Assembly: GCA_004293675.1 (NCBI GenBank)
Contig: READ01000043.1
Location: 1 to 35,368, forward strand
DNA length: 35,368 nt
Origin: Betaproteobacteria bacterium
Lineage (GTDB): Bacteria > Pseudomonadota > Gammaproteobacteria > Burkholderiales > Casimicrobiaceae
Direction: 5' to 3'
Made by a program: the position numbers and the translations under genes. The first letter of the stretch is position 1. Each line of letters opens with the position of its first letter. Positions 14,515 to 23,158 of this stretch are shown here, one piece after another. The notes under the pieces are model-generated. The model saw only the letters and a list, made by a program, of their open reading frames with translations. It did not search any database and was not told where the DNA came from.

Positions 14515-15293
14515 AGAGCACCCTCGGCCAATTCGTTAGCGTTGCTTGCGCGCAGCAGACTCTCTTGCAGGTGCTTGGCGTAGCCCGCAAATTGCGTTGA
14601 AACACGAAACTCTGGACCGCGCGGAAACGGTTCGTCAATCGGTACCTCTTCAATCACGCGGCCGGGGCGCGCGGCCATTACGACCACGCGGGTCGATAGG
14701 TACACCGCTTCATAAATTGAATGAGTTACGAAAATCACTGTGAGCTTTTTTTGCTGCCACAGTTCGAGTAAATCTTGATCGAGCTTGTTTCGTGTAATTT
14801 CATCGAGCGCACCGAACGGCTCGTCCATCAAAATGAGCGTGGGATTGGTCACCAAGCCGCGCGCGATCGAGACGCGCATCTGCATGCCACCGGAAAGCTC
14901 GCGCGGGTAGGCATCGTGAAATTTGGACAGGCCAACGAGTGCGAGCGAATCGTTGACACGCTGATCAGCGTCGCTCGAATCCACGCCTTGCAATTCCAGC
15001 GGCAAGCGGACATTGCCCGCCACTCGTGACCACGGCATGAGCGTGGCTTCTTGAAACACAAAGCTCATGCGATGCCCCGTCGATTCGATGGCTTCGACAG
15101 GTTTGCTCCACAATAAAATTCGCCCATCAGTCGCCGGTAACAAACCCGCAATCATTTTGAGCAGCGTACTTTTCCCGCAACCCGAAGGCCCCAGCAAGGT
15201 AACGAATTCACCCTCTTGAATTTTTAAGTCCACCGGCTGCAACGCGTGCGTGCCGTTGGGATATGTTTTTGAAGCGGAAAGAATTTCAATCAT
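14511..15293 (-). CDS. ABC transporter ATP-binding protein (SsuB/TauB-type, system 2)
   Basis: The 260-residue ATPase (from the chosen start) has Walker A GPSGCGKST (35-43), the Q-loop in SFVFQE, the signature LSGGMQMR (133-140) and Walker B LILMDEP (153-159). The open frame extends to 15476, adding up to 61 residues with no similarity to the family. I chose the ATG at 15293 because it begins with the usual IEILSASKTYPNG strand; no clear ribosome-binding site precedes it. The stop overlaps the permease GTG. A 242-base gap separates it from the binding-protein gene upstream, containing a perfect hairpin. Confidence 0.9.
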   Translation of the reverse strand: MIEILSASKTYPNGTHALQPVDLKIQEGEFVTLLGPSGCGKSTLLKMIAGLLPATDGRILLWSKPVEAIESTGHRMSFVFQEATLMPWSRVAGNVRLPLELQGVDSSDADQRVNDSLALVGLSKFHDAYPRELSGGMQMRVSIARGLVTNPTLILMDEPFGALDEITRNKLDQDLLELWQQKKLTVIFVTHSIYEAVYLSTRVVVMAARPGRVIEEVPIDEPFPRGPEFRVSTQFAGYAKHLQESLLRASNANELAEGAL

Positions 15294-15507
15294 GGGGGCG
15301 AGAAGCTTGGGTTGCGCGTAGCGTCTGTGGTCATCCGCCATGAGACGCCCGCCACGTACGAACGACGAACGAACGTTGGCGCAAAGGAGGCCCGCGCGCC
15401 TTGTGAGCGAGCGAAGTAGCGTGTGTTGCGATTGAGCCGTGCGCCCGTCGTGCCAAGCACAATCCACTGCGCACACCTTTGCGTCATTCGTCCTTCGTCT
15501 TTCGTCC

Positions 15508-15535
15508 TGTATTGACCGCGAAAGCGGTCAATACA
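15508..15535 (-). promoter_or_regulatory. Perfect hairpin directly after the binding-protein stop codon
   Basis: TGTATTGACCGC (15508-15519) and GCGGTCAATACA (15524-15535) form a perfect 12-bp stem with a 4-base loop, and start at the base following the binding-protein TGA. No T-run follows, so it is not a standard terminator. Such hairpins between the binding-protein and ATPase genes often stabilise the upstream mRNA or partly stop transcription, giving more binding protein than transporter. Confidence 0.6.
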
Positions 15536-16519
15536 TCAAGGAAGAATTTTCAAGTCTTTCACAAACCGATCAGTCCAAGCATCATTGAATTTCACTTTTG
15601 TGGGATCGATCAGCTTGTTGGCGACCATCATGTCCCAAGTCTGCTTCATCCGAGCCTCAGTGATGATGCCGATGCCCATTTTCGCTGCATCGCCGCCAGT
15701 AACGATGCCGTTTTCTTTCATGACCTTCAAGCCGTTGGCGAGCTTGTCGGCGGTCATGTTCGGGTTGTCTTTGATGATCAGCGCATTGCCCGGTGCTGGG
15801 TTTTTCAGATAGCTCGCCCAACCTTCAATCGAAGCCTTAACGAAATCGGCAACCATTTTCGGATTGCTGTCGATTGTTTTCTTGAGCGTGGTGATGGTGG
15901 TGGAGTAGGGCGGGTATCCCAAGTCGGCCATTAGAAACACGTTGATCTTGCCGCCTGCTTGCGTAATCGCATAGGGCTCAGAGGATAAGTAGCCCTGCTG
16001 GGCGAGTTTTTTGTCAGCCATAAAGGGCTGAACATTAAACGTGTAGGGGCGTGTTTGCGCATCGGTAAAACCGTACTTTGCCTTGGCCCACGGATACCAG
16101 GCGGTGTGCGCGGCGCTCGAAATCAAGAGCGTGCGATCTTTCAGATCACCAAAGGATTTCACGTCGTCGTGAGCGATCACGACTTGCGGGTCCTTTTGGA
16201 AGGCAGCGGCAACGTTGACCGCCTGAATGCCTTGCTCCCACGCCTTGTACGACTGGATGTCGTAGCCCATATAGAAATCGGCTTGACCAGCGGCCAGCAG
16301 TTGTAGCGCGTTGACCTGCGGCCCGCCCATCCTTACGGTCACATCCAGACCGTACTTTTTGTAAATGCCCTCAGCCACCGCTTGGTAGAACCCGCCGTGC
16401 TCGGCCTGGGCGTACCAGTTGGTCAAGTAAGTGACTTTAGTTTGCGCAAATGAGAGCGCGGAACAACCGGCGACAGCCAAAGCGAGAGCCGCTTTTGTCA
16501 TGGTTTTGCGTGCGAACAT
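15536..16519 (-). CDS. NMT1/THI5-type ABC transporter substrate-binding protein (system 2)
   Basis: The 327-residue product (from the chosen start) is a second periplasmic NMT1-type binding protein. Its signal peptide is residues 1-24, with a hydrophobic core KAALALAVAGCSALSFAQ. The mature part starts with KVTYLTNWYAQAEHGGFYQA and the YKKYGLDVTV segment, the standard first lobe of thiamine-pyrimidine/riboflavin-type binding proteins. The frame opens 33 bases earlier, but AAGGA about ten bases before the ATG at 16519 fixes this start. It is the first gene of the minus-strand operon with the ATPase, permease and amidohydrolase. Similarity to the system 1 binding protein is only at family level, so the two importers may bind different ligands. 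Confidence 0.92.
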   Translation of the reverse strand: MFARKTMTKAALALAVAGCSALSFAQTKVTYLTNWYAQAEHGGFYQAVAEGIYKKYGLDVTVRMGGPQVNALQLLAAGQADFYMGYDIQSYKAWEQGIQAVNVAAAFQKDPQVVIAHDDVKSFGDLKDRTLLISSAAHTAWYPWAKAKYGFTDAQTRPYTFNVQPFMADKKLAQQGYLSSEPYAITQAGGKINVFLMADLGYPPYSTTITTLKKTIDSNPKMVADFVKASIEGWASYLKNPAPGNALIIKDNPNMTADKLANGLKVMKENGIVTGGDAAKMGIGIITEARMKQTWDMMVANKLIDPTKVKFNDAWTDRFVKDLKILP

Positions 16520-16794
16520 GATGAAAATCCTTCTGTGTATGAATTCGAGCAATACCGCTCGATGGCAGCGATTGCAAGCAAACGCCGTGCCATGTCCTTG
16601 TCAACCTAGGGTTTACGAAAACAAGTATTTATTATCACTCCTTTGATGCAGTGGCTCAGGGTCAGATGTTGCGCTGATGAAACTCGCCCCCTGTCATTCA
16701 CCTTGCCGCGTTTGCTATAGTGCCCGCCTTGGCTTTGCGCTAAGGGGCCGAAGACATGTAACGAGTTTTTAGTAACAGAAGCATTGGGGGATAG

Positions 16795-19700
16795 ATGGGC
16801 GCACGTTCTTGGTTGCTGGTGGCTACGCTGGCGGGGTGGGCCAGCGCCATGAGCGTTGGCCACGCGGCAAGTCCGGCGCTATGGACGGATATTGACGAAA
16901 GCCAAGTTGCGGTCCGTGGGGAGCGAATTATCGTCGCCGCCAAGGCTCGCATCATGACCCTCAACTTTGATGCCATGCGAGAGAGGCTGCGCGTGGCCCC
17001 TCGAGAGGGCGTCGTTTTCGCCTCAGATAGCAATTTTGAATTGAGCCTTCCTCTGCCTGAAGGCGGGTTCGAGCGCTTTCGGGTTGTTGAGTCCTCGGTC
17101 ATGGAGCCTGCGCTTGCCAAGCGCTACCCGGACATTCGCACCTATGTCGGTCAGGGCATTGATGACCCAACGGCGACTGTGCGCTTTGATCTCACAGCGC
17201 GAGGCTTTCGCGCGCAGATCATCGGCGCGACTCGTACCCGATACATCGAGCCCTATCAGTTGAACGACGTGGGTCGCTACTCGGTGTTTAACAAAAGCGA
17301 CCATGAGCGCGCACGTCAAGGCTTCACCTGCGGTGTTACGGGCCAGCATGTTGCGCCGGTATCGAATCTGCTTCGAAAAAATAACGTGACCGCGCTTGCT
17401 TCGGGCGCAACGCTACGAACGTATCGTCTGGCGCTGGCCGCCACAGGCGAGTACACCACAGCGGTTGGCGGCTCGGTCTCGGATGCCTTGAGCGCGATGG
17501 TGACCACCATAAATCGCGTCAATGGCATCTTTGAGCGCGAGCTGAGCGTGCGCATGGTGCTTATTGCCAACACCGATCAGCTGATCTACACCAACGGTGC
17601 CACCGATCCCTACACCAACAGCAACGGCAACACACTGCTCTCAGAAAACCAAAGCAATGTTGATGCGATTATCGGCTCGGCCAACTACGACATTGGCCAC
17701 GTATTCAGCACCGGTGGCGGTGGCGTAGCGCGCTTCGGTTCGGTGTGCCGAGCCGGCAGCAAGGCCGAGGGTGTCACTGGCAGCTCCAATCCGGTGGGCG
17801 ACGCCTTTGATGTGGATTTCGTAGCGCACGAAATGGGACATCAATTCGCGGGTAACCATACCTTTAACGGGGGTGTCGGAAACTGTAGTGGGAACATAGC
17901 CACTTCAGCCGCCTATGAAACCGGCAGCGGTGTGACGATTCAGGCCTACGCGGGTATCTGCGGTGCGGTCAACCTTCAACCGAAAGGTGAAGACTACTTC
18001 CACCGCAAAAGCTTGGATGAAATGAGCTCGTTCATCGCCAGCGGAAGCGGATCCACCTGCGGTGTTGTGGCAAATACTGGCAATACACCGCCCACGGTAA
18101 GCGCTGGCTTGAACTACACCATTCCAATCGGCACACCTTTCACGCTCACAGCAACTGGGAGTGACGCCAACGGCGATAGCCTGACGTACCTTTGGGAGCA
18201 ATACGACTTGGGTGTATCCGCTAACACCATTGCGGCCCTCACCGATGACGGCGGTCCGCTGTTTCGCAACTTCATCCCAACCGCTTCACCGTCGCGAACG
18301 TTTCCGAGCCTTCGCTACATTTTGAATAATGCCAACGTCCCGCCTTCGGAGGCGCCCATCGAGGGCACCACTACGACCAATTACATGACCGGCGAGCTGC
18401 TGCCATCAACCACACGCACCCTTAATTTCCGAGTGACTGTTCGGGACAATCGCGCTGGCGGCGGCGGCGTGAACGACGCAGCGATGGTGGTGAGTACCGT
18501 CGCCACGGCGGGGCCATTTGCCGTGACATCTCCTAACACTGCGCTTTCTTGGGCGGCGGGATCGACGCAAACGATCACATGGAACGTAGCGTCAACCAAC
18601 GCATCGCCGATCAACGTCGCCAACGTAAAGATCGATCTCTCGCTCGATGGCGGGTACACCTACCCAACGACGCTCGCCGCGACCGTGCCGAACAATGGCA
18701 ACGCATCGGTCACCATTCCCAGCGGCACTCCTGCTAGCACCCAAGCGCGAATTCGCGTCTCGGCGGTCGGCAACATTTTCTTTGATGTGAGTGACGCCAA
18801 TTTCGCCATCACCGGCAGCAACACAGCGCCCACACTGACGTTCGGACCGCCCGGCTCGGTCTCAATTCGTCAGGGTGGACCCGCGGTCACTGCGGTGGTT
18901 GCCAGCGTGTCTGACGCACCGGCGGCAGCGGGCAGCCTGACTGTTTCGGTGTCACAAGTGCCGTTCGAGCTGACGGTAACCGCTGCCAATAACTCGGGCA
19001 ACGTGAGCCTGACTGCAAGTGCGGCCTGCACACTAACCGCACCAACCAGCGGCACTAAGGCGTATCCGGTGCTACTCACCGTCACCGACAGCGACGGCGC
19101 GAGCACCTCACGCTTTGTCAATGTAGTTGTTGCCAGTAATCGCGAGCCAGCGCTCGGAAACTACAGCAGTGTGCAGCTCATTCGAGGCAACTCCATCGTC
19201 GTGAATCCATCGAGCGCACCCAGCGATCCCGACGGAACCTTGATCGGCGTGACCGTAACCCCTAGCGCGCTGCCCGGCAGCGGCGCCGGTGTCAACGTAT
19301 CGGTTGCCGCCAACGGAGTCGTCACAGTAGCGAGCGACTCGACGACATTGATTGGTTCGCGGGTGGTTCGCGTGACGGCAGTTGACACCTGCGGCGCGAC
19401 AATTTTGCGGGAATTCACCGTTAACGTGATTCCGCCGGGACCGTATTTCACGCTCGGAGCTCAAAACGTAACGGGTGACAATAATCGTCTCGATCCCAAC
19501 GATTGCAATGCGCTCTCTGTCACGCTCAACAATATCGGCACCACGGCGGCAAACGGCGCAAGTGCTGTGCTCACGAGCGCAACCCCCGGAGTGCTCGTCA
19601 CCCAGCCCGTCTCGAGCTACGGCAATGTTGCAGCCGCCGGCTCGGCAAGTAATCTTTCATCGTTTCAAATATCAACGCAGTCGTCGGTGGTCTCGGGAAC

Positions 19701-20793
19701 AGTCGCGGATTTCGTGTTGTCGACCAGCCTTGCCAACGGCGCATCACAGTCGTTTAACTTCACGCTACCCGTGGGTGTGAACACGTCGAACTATGTGTTT
19801 TCTTCGTCTACGGGCGGCACCATTCCAGCCGGTGGCACATTGATCGCTGGCAGCAACACCGACGATGGCATCTTCACCGTCATTACGCCTGCAGGCTTTA
19901 ATTTCTCAGCCTACGGCACGTCGGTGCCGGGCAACTCCGTTCTTCGCGTATCGACCAATGGTATTGTGCAGATCGGCACGGGCGGCAGTCGCGCGTACAC
20001 CAATACAGCGCTGCCCAGTGATGGCACCGGTGACTTTTCTGGGGAAGCCTTTGGCACCAACGTCACGGTGTACTTCCCCAACTGGAACGATTTGCAACTC
20101 AATCTAACGGGAGGCGGCGTCTACACCAATCTCGTGGGCGCGTCGCCGAATCGGCAATTCATCATCGAATGGCGGGGCCGCACGGTTGGCGACGGGGCCT
20201 CCGCGATCAATCTCAACTTTGCGATTGTGTTCAACGAAAACAGCGATTCGTTCGCTTACCGTTATGTGCAGGCAGGCAGCGGCGCAGCGGCCGGTGGCGC
20301 GCAGTCTACTGTGGGTGTGCAGGCGGCAAGCACGGGTATGCAGTTCACCCAGCGCTCGTTCAGGCAAGCGGGGGCATACGCGGCGGGCACAGTGCTCACA
20401 GCCGCTCGCCCAGCGCCCACATCAGGCTCGGGCGTGTGCCTGGCTCCGGCGATCCTCAACGTTGACAACAGCGCCGCACCCGATGTCTACGGAGCGAGCA
20501 CCGATGCTGTAATCGTATTGCGCTACTTATTTGGACTGCGTGATGCGGCACTTACCGACGGCGTGGTCGCCACAAATCCGCTGCGAGACTCCTCGCAAAT
20601 TCAATTGCATATCGAAACTAACCTGGCGCGCTTTGACGTGGATGGTGACAATGAAGTTCGAGCCACCACTGACGGTCTCATGATTCTGCGCCGCCTGCTA
20701 GGGCTCTCAGGGATGGCGCTAACGGCAGGCGCTAAGAACACGACGCGTAGCGATAGAGATATCGCGGTAGTGATTGACGCGTTGAGGCCGTAA
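16795..20793 (+). CDS. Large secreted metzincin (reprolysin-like) metalloprotease with Ig-like modules and dockerin-like C-terminus
   Basis: The 1332-residue product has a Sec signal peptide (residues 1-24), a propeptide-like region to about 190 and a metzincin catalytic domain. The zinc site is HEMGHQFAGNH at residues 345-355, with H345, H349 and H355 as ligands and E346 as the catalytic base. Next come a PKD/cadherin-like module (about 443-540), an Ig-like module ending in SAVGNIFFDVSDANF (about 650-667), as in other secreted metalloproteases, and further beta-rich repeats. The final part (from about residue 1220) has two DVxxx-STDxxxxLRYLFGL-type repeats, including FDVDGDNEVRATTDGLMILRR at 1280-1300, a dockerin-like calcium-binding end. 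A GGGGG stretch lies five bases before the ATG. It is monocistronic and probably exported for extracellular protein degradation. Confidence 0.92.
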   Translation: MGARSWLLVATLAGWASAMSVGHAASPALWTDIDESQVAVRGERIIVAAKARIMTLNFDAMRERLRVAPREGVVFASDSNFELSLPLPEGGFERFRVVESSVMEPALAKRYPDIRTYVGQGIDDPTATVRFDLTARGFRAQIIGATRTRYIEPYQLNDVGRYSVFNKSDHERARQGFTCGVTGQHVAPVSNLLRKNNVTALASGATLRTYRLALAATGEYTTAVGGSVSDALSAMVTTINRVNGIFERELSVRMVLIANTDQLIYTNGATDPYTNSNGNTLLSENQSNVDAIIGSANYDIGHVFSTGGGGVARFGSVCRAGSKAEGVTGSSNPVGDAFDVDFVAHEMGHQFAGNHTFNGGVGNCSGNIATSAAYETGSGVTIQAYAGICGAVNLQPKGEDYFHRKSLDEMSSFIASGSGSTCGVVANTGNTPPTVSAGLNYTIPIGTPFTLTATGSDANGDSLTYLWEQYDLGVSANTIAALTDDGGPLFRNFIPTASPSRTFPSLRYILNNANVPPSEAPIEGTTTTNYMTGELLPSTTRTLNFRVTVRDNRAGGGGVNDAAMVVSTVATAGPFAVTSPNTALSWAAGSTQTITWNVASTNASPINVANVKIDLSLDGGYTYPTTLAATVPNNGNASVTIPSGTPASTQARIRVSAVGNIFFDVSDANFAITGSNTAPTLTFGPPGSVSIRQGGPAVTAVVASVSDAPAAAGSLTVSVSQVPFELTVTAANNSGNVSLTASAACTLTAPTSGTKAYPVLLTVTDSDGASTSRFVNVVVASNREPALGNYSSVQLIRGNSIVVNPSSAPSDPDGTLIGVTVTPSALPGSGAGVNVSVAANGVVTVASDSTTLIGSRVVRVTAVDTCGATILREFTVNVIPPGPYFTLGAQNVTGDNNRLDPNDCNALSVTLNNIGTTAANGASAVLTSATPGVLVTQPVSSYGNVAAAGSASNLSSFQISTQSSVVSGTVADFVLSTSLANGASQSFNFTLPVGVNTSNYVFSSSTGGTIPAGGTLIAGSNTDDGIFTVITPAGFNFSAYGTSVPGNSVLRVSTNGIVQIGTGGSRAYTNTALPSDGTGDFSGEAFGTNVTVYFPNWNDLQLNLTGGGVYTNLVGASPNRQFIIEWRGRTVGDGASAINLNFAIVFNENSDSFAYRYVQAGSGAAAGGAQSTVGVQAASTGMQFTQRSFRQAGAYAAGTVLTAARPAPTSGSGVCLAPAILNVDNSAAPDVYGASTDAVIVLRYLFGLRDAALTDGVVATNPLRDSSQIQLHIETNLARFDVDGDNEVRATTDGLMILRRLLGLSGMALTAGAKNTTRSDRDIAVVIDALRP

Positions 20794-20861
20794 TCTCGCG
20801 GGTGGTTAGGGGCGAGTTTGTTTGACCGACGATTTTGAGCCCGATCGCTGACACGGCTACG

Positions 20862-21686
20862 CTAGCTCGTCGGTAGCTTTGCAGACACCGCAGTGAGCTC
20901 GCGCAATCCGCACAGGTATTCAATTCCGGCGACGGCGCGCACGCCGTACCAACTCACCATTTCGCCGTCGATCAATTGGACCGGCTGCGGCAGCCTCCGC
21001 TGGTTTTTCAGAGCGGACACGTGTTCATCGCCGAATGAATAAGGTTCGGACGATAGAAAGATTCGCTCAGCGCGCGCCCAGCTTGAGTCGGTGTCTGGAA
21101 CCTCGGGATAGCGCTTGTCGGCTTGAATCGGCAGCGTTTTCCATCCGACGCTTGCCATCATGTGGCTGATGTAGGTGTCGCGAGAAACGCTCATCCACGG
21201 GTCTTTCCAGATGGCATAGAGTGCAGTTTCAGCGGGCAATTTTGCCGCGACGGCTTGCGCGCGCACCAACGCTGCCGCGAGCTTGTCGCAGAGCGCCTCG
21301 GCAGCCTCAGTTCTACAAAACGTGTGGCCGAGCAATCGATAAAGTGCGAAATTGTCCTCGGGGGTGATCGGATGCGTCACGATCACGTTAGGAATCACCC
21401 GGCGCAGGTGATCGACGGTGGCTTTGACGTTTTCGTCGATGTTGACGATGACGTGTGTGGGTTCGGTGGCAATTAATTTCGCCACGTTCACATCCTTTGT
21501 GCCGCCCACTTTGGGCACGTCGCGAACAGCGGGTTCGGGATGGATACAAAACCCGGTTCGTGCCACGACCTGATCACCCAAACCCAGCGCAAAGAGCGTT
21601 TCGGTGATGGATGGCACGAGGCAGGCGATGCGTGCCGTGGCGAAGGGGCGGTGAACGATGCCAAGCGCGTCTGAGTTTGCTTTCAT
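20862..21686 (-). CDS. Helical-backbone metal receptor / BtuF-like protein without a signal peptide
   Basis: The product (about 274 residues) has the class III periplasmic-binding fold of BtuF/FhuD-type receptors. IACLVPSITETLFALGLGDQVVARTGFC near residues 20-47 (written here in parts: CLVPSITETLFALGLG, then GDQVVARTGFC) is the typical first lobe, followed by the VGGTKDVNVAKLIATEPTHVIV region. Such proteins bind cobalamin or ferric siderophores. Unusually, no hydrophobic leader is present: the protein starts MKANSDALGIVHRPF and goes straight into the fold, so it should stay in the cytoplasm. The ORF opens with a TTG one codon earlier; the ATG at 21686 is preferred. It is downstream of dsbA, separated by a terminator. 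No transporter genes are adjacent. Confidence 0.8.
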   Translation of the reverse strand: MKANSDALGIVHRPFATARIACLVPSITETLFALGLGDQVVARTGFCIHPEPAVRDVPKVGGTKDVNVAKLIATEPTHVIVNIDENVKATVDHLRRVIPNVIVTHPITPEDNFALYRLLGHTFCRTEAAEALCDKLAAALVRAQAVAAKLPAETALYAIWKDPWMSVSRDTYISHMMASVGWKTLPIQADKRYPEVPDTDSSWARAERIFLSSEPYSFGDEHVSALKNQRRLPQPVQLIDGEMVSWYGVRAVAGIEYLCGLRELTAVSAKLPTS

Positions 21687-21738
21687 CAATTCAACGTGTG
21701 GGCGTCTTGCGAAATAAAAAGCGGAAAGTGGCGGGCAT

Positions 21739-21770
21739 AAAAAAAGCCGCGCGCTGAGAGCGGGCGGCTT
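21739..21770 (-). terminator. Terminator of dsbA
   Basis: On the minus strand AAGCCGCC and GCGGCTT flank a GC-rich loop and are followed by seven T residues (the A-run at 21739-21745 on the plus strand). It lies 17 bases beyond the dsbA stop. Confidence 0.85.
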
Positions 21771-21786
21771 CTCCGGGCAGACGCAA

Positions 21787-22428
21787 TTACTTGCGCTCGC
21801 TGCGAGCCTTCGAGATCAAGAAGTTGAGCGCATCGGGCACCTCTTTGTGCGACCCTTTGAGCAGGTGCGGCTGCACCCTGTATTTGCCATCAATGAAGAG
21901 CATCGGCACGCTGTCAACCTGATAGTTCGCCGCGAGCGTCTTAGCGCGATTCATTTTGCTGTTGATACTGAACGAATTCCACATCTCGGCGACTTTTTTG
22001 GAGTCGAGACCATTATTACCCGCCCATTCAAAGAAGGTTTTCTCGTCTTGCAGTTTCACATTGGCGCGGTGAATGGAGTCAAACACTTTGGCCGACAAGT
22101 CGTCGCGACCCAGCGCGTCGAGGGTGTAATAGATCTTTCCCAAATTTGCCCACGCGGGCTGAAAGGTCACCGGAACGCGTTTGAACGCCACGTCGGCCGG
22201 GATCTTTTTGATCCACGGGCCGAGATGCTCTTCGAGGTCACGACAGTGGTTACAAGCGTAGCTGTAGAACTCAATGACTTCGATCTTTGTGCCGGATTCA
22301 ACGGGTTGCACGTTTTTCAAACGCAGGAATTCCTTGCCCTCAACAAACTGCTGTTGCGCCCCTGCCGACAGCGATACCGCGACCACGCCCATGGCCAACC
22401 AACGTGCCGATTTCAACCAACCAAACAT
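21787..22428 (-). CDS. dsbA: Thiol:disulfide interchange protein DsbA
   Basis: The 213-residue periplasmic oxidoreductase introduces disulfides into exported proteins. The signal peptide is residues 1-24. The thioredoxin-fold active site is CNHC (C59, C62), inside FYSYACNHCRDLE; the usual DsbA dipeptide is PH, so the N in place of P is notable. The cis-proline loop is VDSVPMLFIDG with P175. A GGAG site six bases before the ATG supports this start. It follows the SPOR-domain gene and argS on the same strand, a conserved betaproteobacterial order. Its terminator is at 21739-21770. Confidence 0.94.
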   Translation of the reverse strand: MFGWLKSARWLAMGVVAVSLSAGAQQQFVEGKEFLRLKNVQPVESGTKIEVIEFYSYACNHCRDLEEHLGPWIKKIPADVAFKRVPVTFQPAWANLGKIYYTLDALGRDDLSAKVFDSIHRANVKLQDEKTFFEWAGNNGLDSKKVAEMWNSFSINSKMNRAKTLAANYQVDSVPMLFIDGKYRVQPHLLKGSHKEVPDALNFLISKARSERK

Positions 22429-22556
22429 AACGTCTCCAGATAATCGTAAAGTGTTCGTAAATTTAGTCTTTGCCGCCGCATTGCGTCAGCCTGCTTGCTC
22501 TGACTAACGTGGCGGCCGCAAGTTCGATGACCGCGAGCTCGGCCGCAGGGGCAAAC

Positions 22557-23156
22557 TTAGGGTTTAACTACGCTGACTTCGATACCTTGGCGCGCTAAAT
22601 CGCCGCGCGCCTTGCCCATTTCATCGGGATCTTTGTACGGCCCCACGCGCACCCGGTGCACGGTGCCTTTGTCCGGAACGGTGGCGGCGATGACGGTGGC
22701 TTCGTAGCCCAGCAATGCAAATTTTGCGCGCTGCGCTTCGGCTTCGTTCGGGTTGGCAAACGCGCCAACTTGCAGCCACAGACGGCCGCGCGGCTCGGCG
22801 CTCGGCGAGGGTTCAACGCTTGGTTTTGGGGCCGCAATCGCTGCCGGTGCGGCGGCAACCGGTGCGCTGCTAGGCGCAATCACGCTGGCCGGTGGGGTGA
22901 TGCGCTGGGCGTCGCCCTTGCTTTCCTCTTTGGCGATCACCGCCACGCCGGTGGCAGCGGCCTTGTTCGATTCGGGTTTGCGGATCGGGTCGAGTTTGGC
23001 GGGCGGCGTGGATTCCGCGCGAAAGGGTGTGGATTGATAAATCCAGATCGCCACCACGCCGGCCACTACGAGCCCCGCGACAAAACCCATCATGCCGCCA
23101 AATAGAAATGGGGCGGTGTTGGGGCGAGCGCTCGGGCTGTTTGTTGAATTTTCCAC
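22557..23156 (-). CDS. SPOR-domain membrane protein
   Basis: The 199-residue product has one N-terminal transmembrane helix (about residues 17-40, GGMMGFVAGLVVAGVVAIW region), a proline/alanine-rich periplasmic linker and a C-terminal SPOR domain (about 122-199), starting LWLQVGAFANPNEAEAQ and ending with the RVGPYKDPDEM and QGIEVSVVKP strands. SPOR domains bind denuded peptidoglycan at the division site. The start codon follows the argS stop after two bases, so both are in one operon. The topology is that of FtsN-like proteins, but similarity outside the SPOR domain is not evident. Confidence 0.9.
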   Translation of the reverse strand: MENSTNSPSARPNTAPFLFGGMMGFVAGLVVAGVVAIWIYQSTPFRAESTPPAKLDPIRKPESNKAAATGVAVIAKEESKGDAQRITPPASVIAPSSAPVAAAPAAIAAPKPSVEPSPSAEPRGRLWLQVGAFANPNEAEAQRAKFALLGYEATVIAATVPDKGTVHRVRVGPYKDPDEMGKARGDLARQGIEVSVVKP

Positions 23157-23158
23157 GT

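Noticed and set aside
16685-16720. Promoter for the metalloprotease gene (TATAGT near 16715)
   Set aside because: No -35 hexamer at usable distance; a single -10-like match is too weak.
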